The notes beneath the pieces are model-generated. The model was not told the origin of the DNA and did not search any database. It was given only the letters and a program-made list of their open reading frames with translations. The translations under genes were made by a program, and so were the position numbers. This document shows, one piece after another, positions 15,232-22,638 of a DNA stretch of 64,000 nt (position 1 is the stretch's first letter; the number at the start of each line of letters is the position of its first letter). Source of the DNA: Lactonifactor sp. BIOML-A5. Its GTDB lineage: Bacteria > Bacillota > Clostridia > Lachnospirales > Lachnospiraceae. The DNA lies in NCBI RefSeq assembly GCF_009677585.1, contig NZ_WKYV01000008.1:143609-207608 (forward strand). The letters run 5' to 3'.

Positions 15232-17847
15232 ATGGCAAAAAAAGAAACAAAAGTTCCAACTATCGTGGACAGCCCGGAGACACTGGCAGCTAAATTAGCC
15301 GCAATGAAAGAGGCTCAGAAGGTTTTCGCGACTTTTACTCAGGAACAGGTAGACAATATTTTCCTGGCCGCCTCTATAGCAGCCAATCAGCAGCGTATTC
15401 CATTAGCCAAAATGGCTGTGGAGGAGACAGGTATGGGTGTGGTCGAGGACAAAGTAATCAAAAACCATTATGCTGCAGAGTATATGTACAATGCCTATAA
15501 AAACACAAAGACCTGCGGTGTTATCGATGAAGATCCGGCATACGGAATCAAAAAGATCGCAGAACCACTGGGACTGGTCGCTGCGGTTATCCCAACCACC
15601 AACCCTACTTCTACTGCCATTTTTAAGACCCTTATTTGTCTGAAAACAAGAAATGCCATTATTATCAGTCCTCATCCCCGCGCCAAGGCTTGTACCATTG
15701 AGGCTGCCAGGGTTGTGCTGGAAGCAGCTGTAAAGGCAGGGGCACCGGAAGGAATTATCGGCTGGATCGACGTACCTTCTCTGGAGCTTACTAACCAGGT
15801 AATGCAGGAAGCTGACTGTATCCTGGCTACCGGCGGCCCCGGTATGGTCAAATCCGCATATTCCTCTGGCAAACCTGCTATCGGTGTTGGCCCTGGAAAT
15901 ACCCCGGTCATTATTGACGACAGTGCGGATATAAAGATGGCTGTATATTCTGTCATCCACTCAAAGACCTTTGACAACGGAATGATCTGTGCTTCGGAAC
16001 AGTCTGTCACTGTTCTGGCCGGCATCTATGAGGAAGTGAAAAAGGAGTTCGCCTACAGAGGCTGCTATTTCCTGAAAAAGGATGAGCTGGACAAAGTCCG
16101 CAGTATTATCCTGGCTCCGTCCGGTACAGTCAATGCTAAGATTGTTGGCCAAAAAGCCGCAACTATCGCTGAGATGGCCGGAGTAAAGGTTCCCCCTGAG
16201 ACTAAGATATTAATCGGTGAGGTTGATTCTGTAGATATCTCCGAGCCATTTGCCCATGAAAAATTATCACCGGTACTTGCTATGTACAAAGCCAAAACCT
16301 TTGACGAGGCCCTTGACAAGGCGGCAAAATTAGTTGCGGACGGAGGTTACGGCCATACATCCTCCCTGTATGTAAACCCGGCGGAGACCGAAAAGATGGC
16401 AAAACATGCGGCTGCCATGAAAACCTGCCGTATCCTGGTTAATACCCCTTCCTCCCACGGCGGAATCGGTGATCTTTATAACTTTAAACTGGAGCCATCT
16501 CTCACACTGGGCTGCGGTTCCTGGGGCGGAAACTCTGTTTCTGAAAACGTCGGAGTGAAGCACCTGATTAACATCAAGACCGTTGCAGAGAGGAGAGAAA
16601 ATATGCTTTGGTTCAGAACGCCTGATAAGGTTTACTTTAAGAAAGGATGTATGCCAGTGGCTCTGGATGAGCTGAGAGCAGTGTACGGCAAAAAGAAATG
16701 CTTCATTGTAACCGACACCTTCCTCTATAAAAACGGATATACCAAACCTATCGAAGATAAATTAGATCAGATGGGAATTCAGCATACCTGTTTCTATGAA
16801 GTTGCCCCGGATCCTACGCTTGGCTGCGCTACTAAGGGCGCTGAGGCTATGAGACAGTTTGAGCCGGACTGCATTATTGCCCTGGGCGGCGGTTCCGCCA
16901 TGGACGCCGGCAAGATTATGTGGGTGATGTATGAGCATCCGGACGCAGACTTTATGAAGATGGCAATGGACTTCATGGATATCCGCAAGAGAGTTTATAC
17001 TTTCCCGAAGATGGGTGAGAAAGCGTTCTTTATCGCCATCCCTACTTCCTCCGGAACAGGCTCAGAGGTTACTCCTTTTGCTATTATCACCGATGAAAAG
17101 ACAGGAACCAAATATCCCCTTGCAGACTACGAATTAATGCCTAATATGGCGATCATCGATGCGGATAATATGATGAATCAGCCGAAAGGCCTGACCGCCG
17201 CATCCGGTATTGATGTTATGACACACGCACTTGAGGCCTATGTTTCCATTATGGCTACCGACTACACAGACGGTCTTGCCCTGAAGGCTATCAAAAATGT
17301 ATTTACATATCTGCCAAGAGCCTTTGAATACGGAGCTGCAGATGTGGAAGCCAGAGTTAAGATGGCAGATGCGGCGTGTCTGGCCGGTATGGCTTTTGCC
17401 AATGCCTTCCTTGGGATCAACCACTCCCTGGCACATAAATTAGGTGCCTTCCATCACCTGCCTCACGGTGTGGCAAACGCTATTATCCTGACAGAGGTTA
17501 TGAAATTCAATGCGGCCGCCGCTCCTACAAAGATGGGTACCTTCTCTCAGTATCAGTATCCACACGCACTGGAGCGCTATGCGGAAGCCGCCCGTTTTGC
17601 AGGAATTGTGGGCAAGGACGATTCGGATACCTTTGACAAATTAATTGCGGCTCTGGAAGAGCTGAAAGAAAAGATAGGCATTAAGAAAACCATCAAGGAT
17701 TACGGAGTTGACGAGAAATACTTCCTGGATACTCTTGACAGAATGGTGGAACAGGCTTTTGATGATCAGTGTACCGGAGCGAATCCGAGATACCCGCTGA
17801 TGTCCGAGATTAAGGAGATTTATCTGAAAGCATACTACGGAAAATAA
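15232..17847 (+). CDS. adhE: Bifunctional acetaldehyde-CoA/alcohol dehydrogenase
   Basis: 871 residues, full length for AdhE. Residues 1-440 form the CoA-acylating aldehyde dehydrogenase with VIPTTNPTSTAIFK, GVGPGNTPVII and catalytic Cys253 in NGMICASEQS. Residues 455-870 form an iron alcohol dehydrogenase with IALGGGSAMDAGK near 550, GTGSEVTPFA, and the metal-binding run through GIDVMTHALEA and LAHKLGAFHHLPHG. It turns acetyl-CoA into ethanol with two NADH and is the usual redox outlet of fermentation. It has its own promoter with Rex-like operators, an AAGGAGG site and a strong downstream terminator. No fusion break or frameshift is seen. Confidence 0.99.
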   Translation: MAKKETKVPTIVDSPETLAAKLAAMKEAQKVFATFTQEQVDNIFLAASIAANQQRIPLAKMAVEETGMGVVEDKVIKNHYAAEYMYNAYKNTKTCGVIDEDPAYGIKKIAEPLGLVAAVIPTTNPTSTAIFKTLICLKTRNAIIISPHPRAKACTIEAARVVLEAAVKAGAPEGIIGWIDVPSLELTNQVMQEADCILATGGPGMVKSAYSSGKPAIGVGPGNTPVIIDDSADIKMAVYSVIHSKTFDNGMICASEQSVTVLAGIYEEVKKEFAYRGCYFLKKDELDKVRSIILAPSGTVNAKIVGQKAATIAEMAGVKVPPETKILIGEVDSVDISEPFAHEKLSPVLAMYKAKTFDEALDKAAKLVADGGYGHTSSLYVNPAETEKMAKHAAAMKTCRILVNTPSSHGGIGDLYNFKLEPSLTLGCGSWGGNSVSENVGVKHLINIKTVAERRENMLWFRTPDKVYFKKGCMPVALDELRAVYGKKKCFIVTDTFLYKNGYTKPIEDKLDQMGIQHTCFYEVAPDPTLGCATKGAEAMRQFEPDCIIALGGGSAMDAGKIMWVMYEHPDADFMKMAMDFMDIRKRVYTFPKMGEKAFFIAIPTSSGTGSEVTPFAIITDEKTGTKYPLADYELMPNMAIIDADNMMNQPKGLTAASGIDVMTHALEAYVSIMATDYTDGLALKAIKNVFTYLPRAFEYGAADVEARVKMADAACLAGMAFANAFLGINHSLAHKLGAFHHLPHGVANAIILTEVMKFNAAAAPTKMGTFSQYQYPHALERYAEAARFAGIVGKDDSDTFDKLIAALEELKEKIGIKKTIKDYGVDEKYFLDTLDRMVEQAFDDQCTGANPRYPLMSEIKEIYLKAYYGK

Positions 17848-17860
17848 GACTTAACCAAAA

Positions 17861-17895
17861 AACCGCCCGGCAGCAGTAACTGTCGGGCGGTTCCT
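17861..17895. terminator. Bidirectional terminator between adhE and the deacetylase gene
   Basis: AACCGCCCG(G)CAG and CTG(T)CGGGCGGTT form a GC-rich hairpin with an A-run on one side and TTCCTTT on the other. It can serve both convergent genes; on the minus strand it is followed by TTTTTT. Confidence 0.85.
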
Positions 17896-17915
17896 TTGCT
17901 ATGTAATTATTTCTA

Positions 17916-19052
17916 TTATTCTACCGTCTGCTCTCCTTCTCCGAAGTAGGAGTAAGACTTGCCGTTTTCCAGGGTAATTCCCTTCGCTTTTGCCAGCTCA
18001 CTGACGGTAACCAGCTTATATCCTTTTTCTACCAATGCAGGTATAATCTGCTCCGCTGCCTCTACCGTAAACTCATGGATATCATGCATCAGCACAACAG
18101 AACCATCCTGCACATTATTCAGCGTAACATCTATGGTATTCTGTACATCCTTCGTCTTCCAGTCTTTTGTATCAATACTCCACAGGACAACCGGCATCCC
18201 AATCTGGGCCAAAACGTCAGCGTTCTGGGCTCCTCCAGGCGTACGCATTACAGTTGCCGGTTCCCCGATAATATTCTTGATCGCTTCATTTGTCTGTGAT
18301 ACTTCAGTGCTTACATTCCCGATATCTATCTTTGTCAGTATCTGGTGGTCGTAAGTATGGTTGCCGATCTCCATCCCAAGGTCCTTTTCCCGCTTTACCT
18401 GTTCCGGAAACTTCTCTGCATTCTGTCCCAGGAGGAAAAAAGTAGCCTTCGCGTTGTTAGCCTCCAGCACATCCAGGAGCCGGTCCGTATATTTGCCCGG
18501 TCCGTCATCAAAGGTAAGAGCTACCATAGGCTTTTTAACAGTTGCGTCGTACTGGCCGTCTGCATTGAAATAAAAATCTTCCCCGTCCTTTTCCAGCCAG
18601 TCATCCTTGATTATGTATCCGCTGTCATCAAAATAATATTGGTTGCCGTCTATCTCCTTCCATCCGCTGACATAGAAAGAGCCGTCCGCATTCTGATACC
18701 AGGTTCCCTTGTCATCGGTCTGCCATCCGGTGGACGCTGATGCCAGCTTTTCCATATTATCGGCATCCCTGATGGGCTGACGGGCCGCCTCACTGGGATC
18801 GTCCGGGGTCTTGGCCTGTACATCTACAACCCCGGCATTCCCCGACTGGGTCTTGCCGCCGATGAAACTTACAAGCTTATAACCTCCCACCCCTGCGATC
18901 AATACAAGAAGAAAGGCTATCACCCCCAGGCGGATACACTTTCTGATAAACAGCTGCCGCCTCAGGGCTTCTCTCCGTTTTCTCATTCTCTCTGCCCGTC
19001 TTCGCTGATATTCTATTTCTTCCGAATCCAAGTTTCTCTCATCTATGTTCAT
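17916..19052 (-). CDS. Membrane-anchored polysaccharide deacetylase with wall-binding repeats
   Basis: 378 residues from the ATG at 19052 (AGAGG five bases before); a longer reading frame would need a TTG with no site. A cytoplasmic, Arg-rich head of about 40 residues precedes one membrane helix (IRLGVIAFLLVLIAGVGGY), so it is a type II membrane protein. Three short Trp/Tyr repeats of the choline-binding type follow (TGWQTDDKGTWYQNADGSF and similar). The NodB domain begins at about residue 170 with MVALTFDDGPGKYTDRLLD (catalytic Asp and metal Asp), then GNHTYDHQ with the metal histidines and RTPGG. It should deacetylate peptidoglycan GlcNAc or a surface glycan, a common route to lysozyme resistance. 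Confidence 0.92.
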   Translation of the reverse strand: MNIDERNLDSEEIEYQRRRAERMRKRREALRRQLFIRKCIRLGVIAFLLVLIAGVGGYKLVSFIGGKTQSGNAGVVDVQAKTPDDPSEAARQPIRDADNMEKLASASTGWQTDDKGTWYQNADGSFYVSGWKEIDGNQYYFDDSGYIIKDDWLEKDGEDFYFNADGQYDATVKKPMVALTFDDGPGKYTDRLLDVLEANNAKATFFLLGQNAEKFPEQVKREKDLGMEIGNHTYDHQILTKIDIGNVSTEVSQTNEAIKNIIGEPATVMRTPGGAQNADVLAQIGMPVVLWSIDTKDWKTKDVQNTIDVTLNNVQDGSVVLMHDIHEFTVEAAEQIIPALVEKGYKLVTVSELAKAKGITLENGKSYSYFGEGEQTVE

Positions 19053-19245
19053 TGTTACCTCTTCCCTTTTCTTCAGTCCCTTATTTACTCTCTTATGATA
19101 CAAGGTTTTAGGAAAAGATTCAATTACAAATCTATTAAGTTTCTACAAAATATGACATTTCTACTATTTTTGTCAAGTTTTACCAGTGATACCCACTTTT
19201 TCTTGTCTATTATTTTGCAGGTTTTCAAGTTCCCGCCTGCCCCCA

Positions 19246-19785
19246 CTATAATTCCAAAAATACAGGCGTATGATGCACTGCCGGAAGGAACTTCTCCAGG
19301 AGATCCGCTGTAGACATCCGTATACTTGAGGTATTAATACAGGGATGGCAGGCAAAGGATGGCTGTTCCTTAACCTCCCGGTCTATCACCAGTTGTACCC
19401 GGCACCCGGTATCGTTCATAAGCCCCATAACACTCACAGAGCCGGGGGTGAGATCCAGATACTCAGCCATCTGCGCTTCCCCGGCAAAGGATAGCCTTGT
19501 AGTGCCAAGCTTCCCTGATACTTCTTTTGTTATAAATTTCTTTCTTCCCGGGAGCAGTAAAAGATAATATTCTGTCCCTCTGGAATTGCACAGGAACAGA
19601 TTTTTACATATCTCTGTTCCGAGAACCCGGTCTACTTCCCCGCAGGCATCTATGGTGTACATAGGCTCATGATCGATCCTCTGAAAAGGAATCTGAAGCT
19701 TTTCCAGGAGCTCATACGTCCGTATCTCTTTTTGGGGACGCCCCTGTATATAAAGGGGACGTCCTTCTTCCAGTGTCAGCCTCAT
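19246..19785 (-). CDS. YbaK/ProX-type aminoacyl-tRNA deacylase
   Basis: 179 residues spanning one YbaK/EbsC domain, the length of stand-alone editing proteins. Recognisable blocks are KNLFLCNSRGTEYYLLLLPGRKKF with the conserved Lys, KLGTTRLSFA, LTPGSVSVMGLMND and FACHPCINTSSIRMSTADL. This domain hydrolyses mischarged Ala- or Cys-tRNA(Pro), preserving translation fidelity. Its ATG overlaps the stop of the upstream ketopantoate-reductase-like gene by four bases (ATGA), so the two are co-translated although no known pathway links them. Specificity cannot be set by eye. Confidence 0.88.
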   Translation of the reverse strand: MRLTLEEGRPLYIQGRPQKEIRTYELLEKLQIPFQRIDHEPMYTIDACGEVDRVLGTEICKNLFLCNSRGTEYYLLLLPGRKKFITKEVSGKLGTTRLSFAGEAQMAEYLDLTPGSVSVMGLMNDTGCRVQLVIDREVKEQPSFACHPCINTSSIRMSTADLLEKFLPAVHHTPVFLEL

Positions 19786-20726
19786 AGTGTTTCGTCCCCT
19801 CCGCCCAGCGTTCTGTCATGTTCTATTTCCTGTATTTTTTCATACAGCCAGTTATTGACCGGTGTGGGTATCTGATGCTTTTTTCCCAGCTTTCTTAGGG
19901 TCCCCGAAAACAGCTCCACCTCTGTTTTGCGCTTAGCCTTGGTATCCTGCCGCATGGACGGCATTCCTTCCGGATTCAGCCTCCCAAGGATCTGCATCCA
20001 CTCTGAAAATTCTCTGTCTGTAATCACCGTTCCCTCCGCTTCTGCAATACATCTTGCCTCTTCCATAGCAGACAGAGCGGTGTCACGGATCTGCCCCTCC
20101 TCCTGCATCTGGCGGTAATTACAGGCATATACTGCAGCGGTCTGATTGACTCCTGTATTAAACATTAGCTTACTCCACAGGCAATGCATTATGTCCTCCG
20201 GAATCAGATACGGAATACCGGCTTTCCTGAGAATATTCTCCACAGCTGAAAGCCTTTCATCTCTTTTATTATCCCGGTTCCCGATTACTAATGTGCCCAT
20301 ATTGGTATGGCTGAACTGGTTTCCCTCTTTCAGGGCATCCATCTCCTGGGCCACGCAGTACAGCATCTTATCCTCCCCGTATCTGGCTCCAATCCGCTCC
20401 TCACTTGCGATACCGTTGAGCAGAGATAACAGAATAGTGGAACCCCCTACAAAGTTTGCCGTATCGTCAAGAGCTTCCTCAATGGCCGTATATTTTACGG
20501 CGAATATAAGCAGATCAGCCTGTACTCCCTTTGTATCCGGCGTCAGATATTGAAACTCTGTCTTCTCTCCGTTGCAGTAAATCCCCTCCCTCTGATACTT
20601 TTCAATTCTCCGGGAATCCGCAATGAAAAACACGCGCTCACTTCCCAAGTGCCTGGTGAGCTGCCAGCCATACATGACCCCCAAAGCCCCCTGCCCGATA
20701 ATTCCTATCTTTCTAATCTCTGCCAT
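19782..20726 (-). CDS. Second ketopantoate reductase family dehydrogenase
   Basis: 314 residues. The NADP site is GIIGQGALGVMYG (about residues 8-20). The catalytic Lys block is CLWSKLMFNTGVNQTAAVY, closer to canonical PanE than the copy at 2611-3579. SMRQDTKAKRKTEVELFSGTL near residue 260 supplies the conserved Glu region, and IPTPVNNWLYEKI closes the domain. It reduces 2-dehydropantoate or a related 2-oxo acid in the cytoplasm. It is the first gene of a two-gene unit with the deacylase, with 4-base overlap. If either copy serves coenzyme A synthesis this one is the better candidate, since the other is embedded in a 2-oxoacid operon. Confidence 0.87.
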   Translation of the reverse strand: MAEIRKIGIIGQGALGVMYGWQLTRHLGSERVFFIADSRRIEKYQREGIYCNGEKTEFQYLTPDTKGVQADLLIFAVKYTAIEEALDDTANFVGGSTILLSLLNGIASEERIGARYGEDKMLYCVAQEMDALKEGNQFSHTNMGTLVIGNRDNKRDERLSAVENILRKAGIPYLIPEDIMHCLWSKLMFNTGVNQTAAVYACNYRQMQEEGQIRDTALSAMEEARCIAEAEGTVITDREFSEWMQILGRLNPEGMPSMRQDTKAKRKTEVELFSGTLRKLGKKHQIPTPVNNWLYEKIQEIEHDRTLGGGDETL

Positions 20727-20790
20727 ACGTTTAACTCCTCACTCACTGACGGGGCGGCCGAGTATCTGCCGCCCCTGAATTTTTTATCAC

Positions 20791-22182
20791 TTATGCATGT
20801 CTGATATTGGTATACTCTGAGATTTCTCTGCTGATGGTACACAAGTCCTCTGTATCCAGTTCATGAATGTCCTCATGTCCCGTGATCCTGGCAAATGTCT
20901 TCAATTCCTCACGGGTACAGTTCAGGAAATTGGCCACCCGAACCGCCGCCGCGTCTTCCTGAAATCTGGCCCTCAGTGCAGGATCCTGGGTTGCCACTCC
21001 AACCGGGCATTTCCCTGTGCCGCAGATGCGGTACTGCTGACAGGCCGCGGCAATTAACCCCGCAGAGGCCACTGCCACCGCGTCCGCTCCCATGGCTATG
21101 GCCTTCGCAAAGTCGGACGATACCCTTAGCCCTCCGGTAATAACCAGATCAATGTCGGCTCCTGCTTCCCGCAGATACTTTTTGGCCCTGTACAGAGCAT
21201 AAATCGTGGGAACACTGGCAGAATCCCGAACCAATTTTGGACTGGCGCCTGTAGCCCCTCCTCTTCCGTCAATGGTTATAAAGTCAGGTCCGGCATAGAC
21301 GCAGAATTCCAGATCCCTCTCAATCCGTCCCGCAGCGATCTTAATTCCCACAGGCCTCCCGTCAGAAGCCATCCGAAGCTGATCTACCAGATCCTTTAAA
21401 TCTTCCCTGGACTGTACCATAGAGAATCTGGAGGGGCTTATCACATCTTTTCCCAGAGGCTTATTTCGGATCCTGGCAATCTCGGGCGTTACCTTATCCC
21501 CCGGGAGATGCCCTCCCATTCCGGGCTTGGTACCCTGCCCGATTTTAATTTCTATTGCATCGGCATTTCTTAGGTTTTCAGGATTTACACTGTAGAGATT
21601 TGGAACATATTCAAATATATATTTGTAGGCTGCCGCCATTTCTTCCGGAAGTATTCCGCCCTCTCCGCTGCACATAGCAGTTTGTGCCATGGCGCTGCCC
21701 CTGGCCAGGGCCACCTTTGTCTCTTTGGAAAGGGCGCCGAAGGACATATGGGATATGTATACCGGATTTTCTATGACCATAGGCTTTTTTGCATGCTTTC
21801 CGATCACGGTGGTGGTGTTTACCTCTGCATGCTCATCCAGCGGCATTGGGTTAAGCTGAGCCCCCAGAATCAGGATATCATCCCATCCTGGCATTGCCAT
21901 TCTGGTTCCCATAGCCTCAATGATTGGCCTGCCCGTCACCGCCATCTCATGGATCTCCTTCATATAGCGGCAGGACTCATCAACCCTTGCATATTCCGCC
22001 GGATAATCCAGATCCCGTCTCTGCTCTCCCGGCTTAGGAGCAGCCTGTACCGCCTCCCCAAGCTTCTCAAAGATACCTGCCGGCCGGCTGCATATGGGAC
22101 ATGCCTCCAGCTCCCCAATTGGTTTCCCCTGCTCCTCTTCATCATAAATATAACCACACTGTCTGCACTTGTACTTTGCCAT
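20791..22182 (-). CDS. Rubredoxin domain fused to glutamate-synthase-type FMN/3Fe-4S domain
   Basis: 463 residues from the ATG at 22182, eight bases after GGAGG; 22197 has no site. Residues 1-34 are a short rubredoxin-like domain: CRQCGY (Cys6, Cys9) and CPIC (Cys28, Cys31), with only 18 residues between pairs. Residues 60-460 match the FMN-binding barrel of GltB: GGILPEEM, KIGQGTKPGMGGHLPG, GVGIKIAAG-type sequence (PVGIKIAAG), TIDGRGGATGASP and the cluster motif CQQYRICGTGKCPVGVAT. The amidotransferase and C-terminal domains of full GltB are absent. Such proteins occur in anaerobes and archaea as ammonia-dependent or uncharacterised oxidoreductases. The rubredoxin probably feeds electrons to the FMN. 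Confidence 0.88.
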   Translation of the reverse strand: MAKYKCRQCGYIYDEEEQGKPIGELEACPICSRPAGIFEKLGEAVQAAPKPGEQRRDLDYPAEYARVDESCRYMKEIHEMAVTGRPIIEAMGTRMAMPGWDDILILGAQLNPMPLDEHAEVNTTTVIGKHAKKPMVIENPVYISHMSFGALSKETKVALARGSAMAQTAMCSGEGGILPEEMAAAYKYIFEYVPNLYSVNPENLRNADAIEIKIGQGTKPGMGGHLPGDKVTPEIARIRNKPLGKDVISPSRFSMVQSREDLKDLVDQLRMASDGRPVGIKIAAGRIERDLEFCVYAGPDFITIDGRGGATGASPKLVRDSASVPTIYALYRAKKYLREAGADIDLVITGGLRVSSDFAKAIAMGADAVAVASAGLIAAACQQYRICGTGKCPVGVATQDPALRARFQEDAAAVRVANFLNCTREELKTFARITGHEDIHELDTEDLCTISREISEYTNIRHA

Positions 22183-22333
22183 CTCTTTTCCTCCCAATAC
22201 TTCCTATGTCAGGCATAGGAGCAACTGTCCGCATATACCTGTTTATATTTAAGTATAGTATAAGCTACAATTTATTATTTGTACACCAGGTTTTATAGAG
22301 TCAGTTACCGGCAGGGCTTCTAAAGATATCCAT

Positions 22334-22364
22334 AAAAAAAGCCAAGACAACAATGTCCTGACTT
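22334..22364 (-). terminator. Terminator of the initiator tRNA gene
   Basis: On the minus strand AAGTCAGGACA pairs with TGTCTTGGCTT (including G-U pairs) and is followed by TTTTT. It lies 10 bases past the tRNA 3' end. Confidence 0.75.
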
Positions 22365-22374
22365 TTCTTTGTAG

Positions 22375-22448
22375 TAGCGGGGACAGGATTTGAACCTGTG
22401 ACCTTCGGGTTATGAGCCCGACGAGCTTCCAGACTGCTCCACCCCGCG
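22375..22448 (-). tRNA. Initiator tRNA-fMet (CAT)
   Basis: A 74-base cloverleaf with anticodon CAT in loop CTCATAA. Three consecutive G-C pairs in the anticodon stem (GGG/CCC) and an unpaired first acceptor position (C1 opposite U72) are the marks of the initiator rather than elongator tRNA. T-arm ACAGG-TTCAAAT-CCTGT. The 3' CCA is not encoded. It stands alone with a consensus promoter and a terminator. Confidence 0.95.
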
Positions 22449-22469
22449 TTAATTTCTTATCACTCCCCT

Positions 22470-22498
22470 ATTATAGTCCTATCTATATTCTTTGTCAA
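22470..22498 (-). promoter_or_regulatory. Consensus promoter of tRNA-fMet
   Basis: On the minus strand TTGACA (22493-22498), 17 bases, TATAAT (22470-22475): a full-consensus promoter 22 bases upstream of the tRNA 5' end, as expected for a stable RNA gene. Confidence 0.88.
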
Positions 22499-22536
22499 GC
22501 ATAGGGAGGAATTCTGCTGTATCTGTTTCTATTATA

Positions 22537-22569
22537 TGAATAAATTTGTAAATTATACCTATTTATTCA
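22537..22569. repeat. 9-bp AT-rich inverted repeat
   Basis: TGAATAAAT and ATTTATTCA are perfect 9-base arms around a 15-base spacer, upstream of the tRNA promoter. No function can be assigned. Confidence 0.35.
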
Positions 22570-22591
22570 TTTTCTATCCTGGCCTTCGGCT

Positions 22592-22617
22592 GTGGGAGCC
22601 CTATTTAGGACTCCCAC
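22592..22617 (-). terminator. Near-perfect 26-nt hairpin after the P-type ATPase gene
   Basis: GTGGGAG, CCTA / TAGG, CTCCCAC form a hairpin with one mismatch, 21 bases past the ATPase stop. No T-tract follows on either strand, so it may protect the 3' end of the mRNA rather than terminate on its own. Confidence 0.5.
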
Positions 22618-22638
22618 GGAATGAAGAACCGGCCGGCT

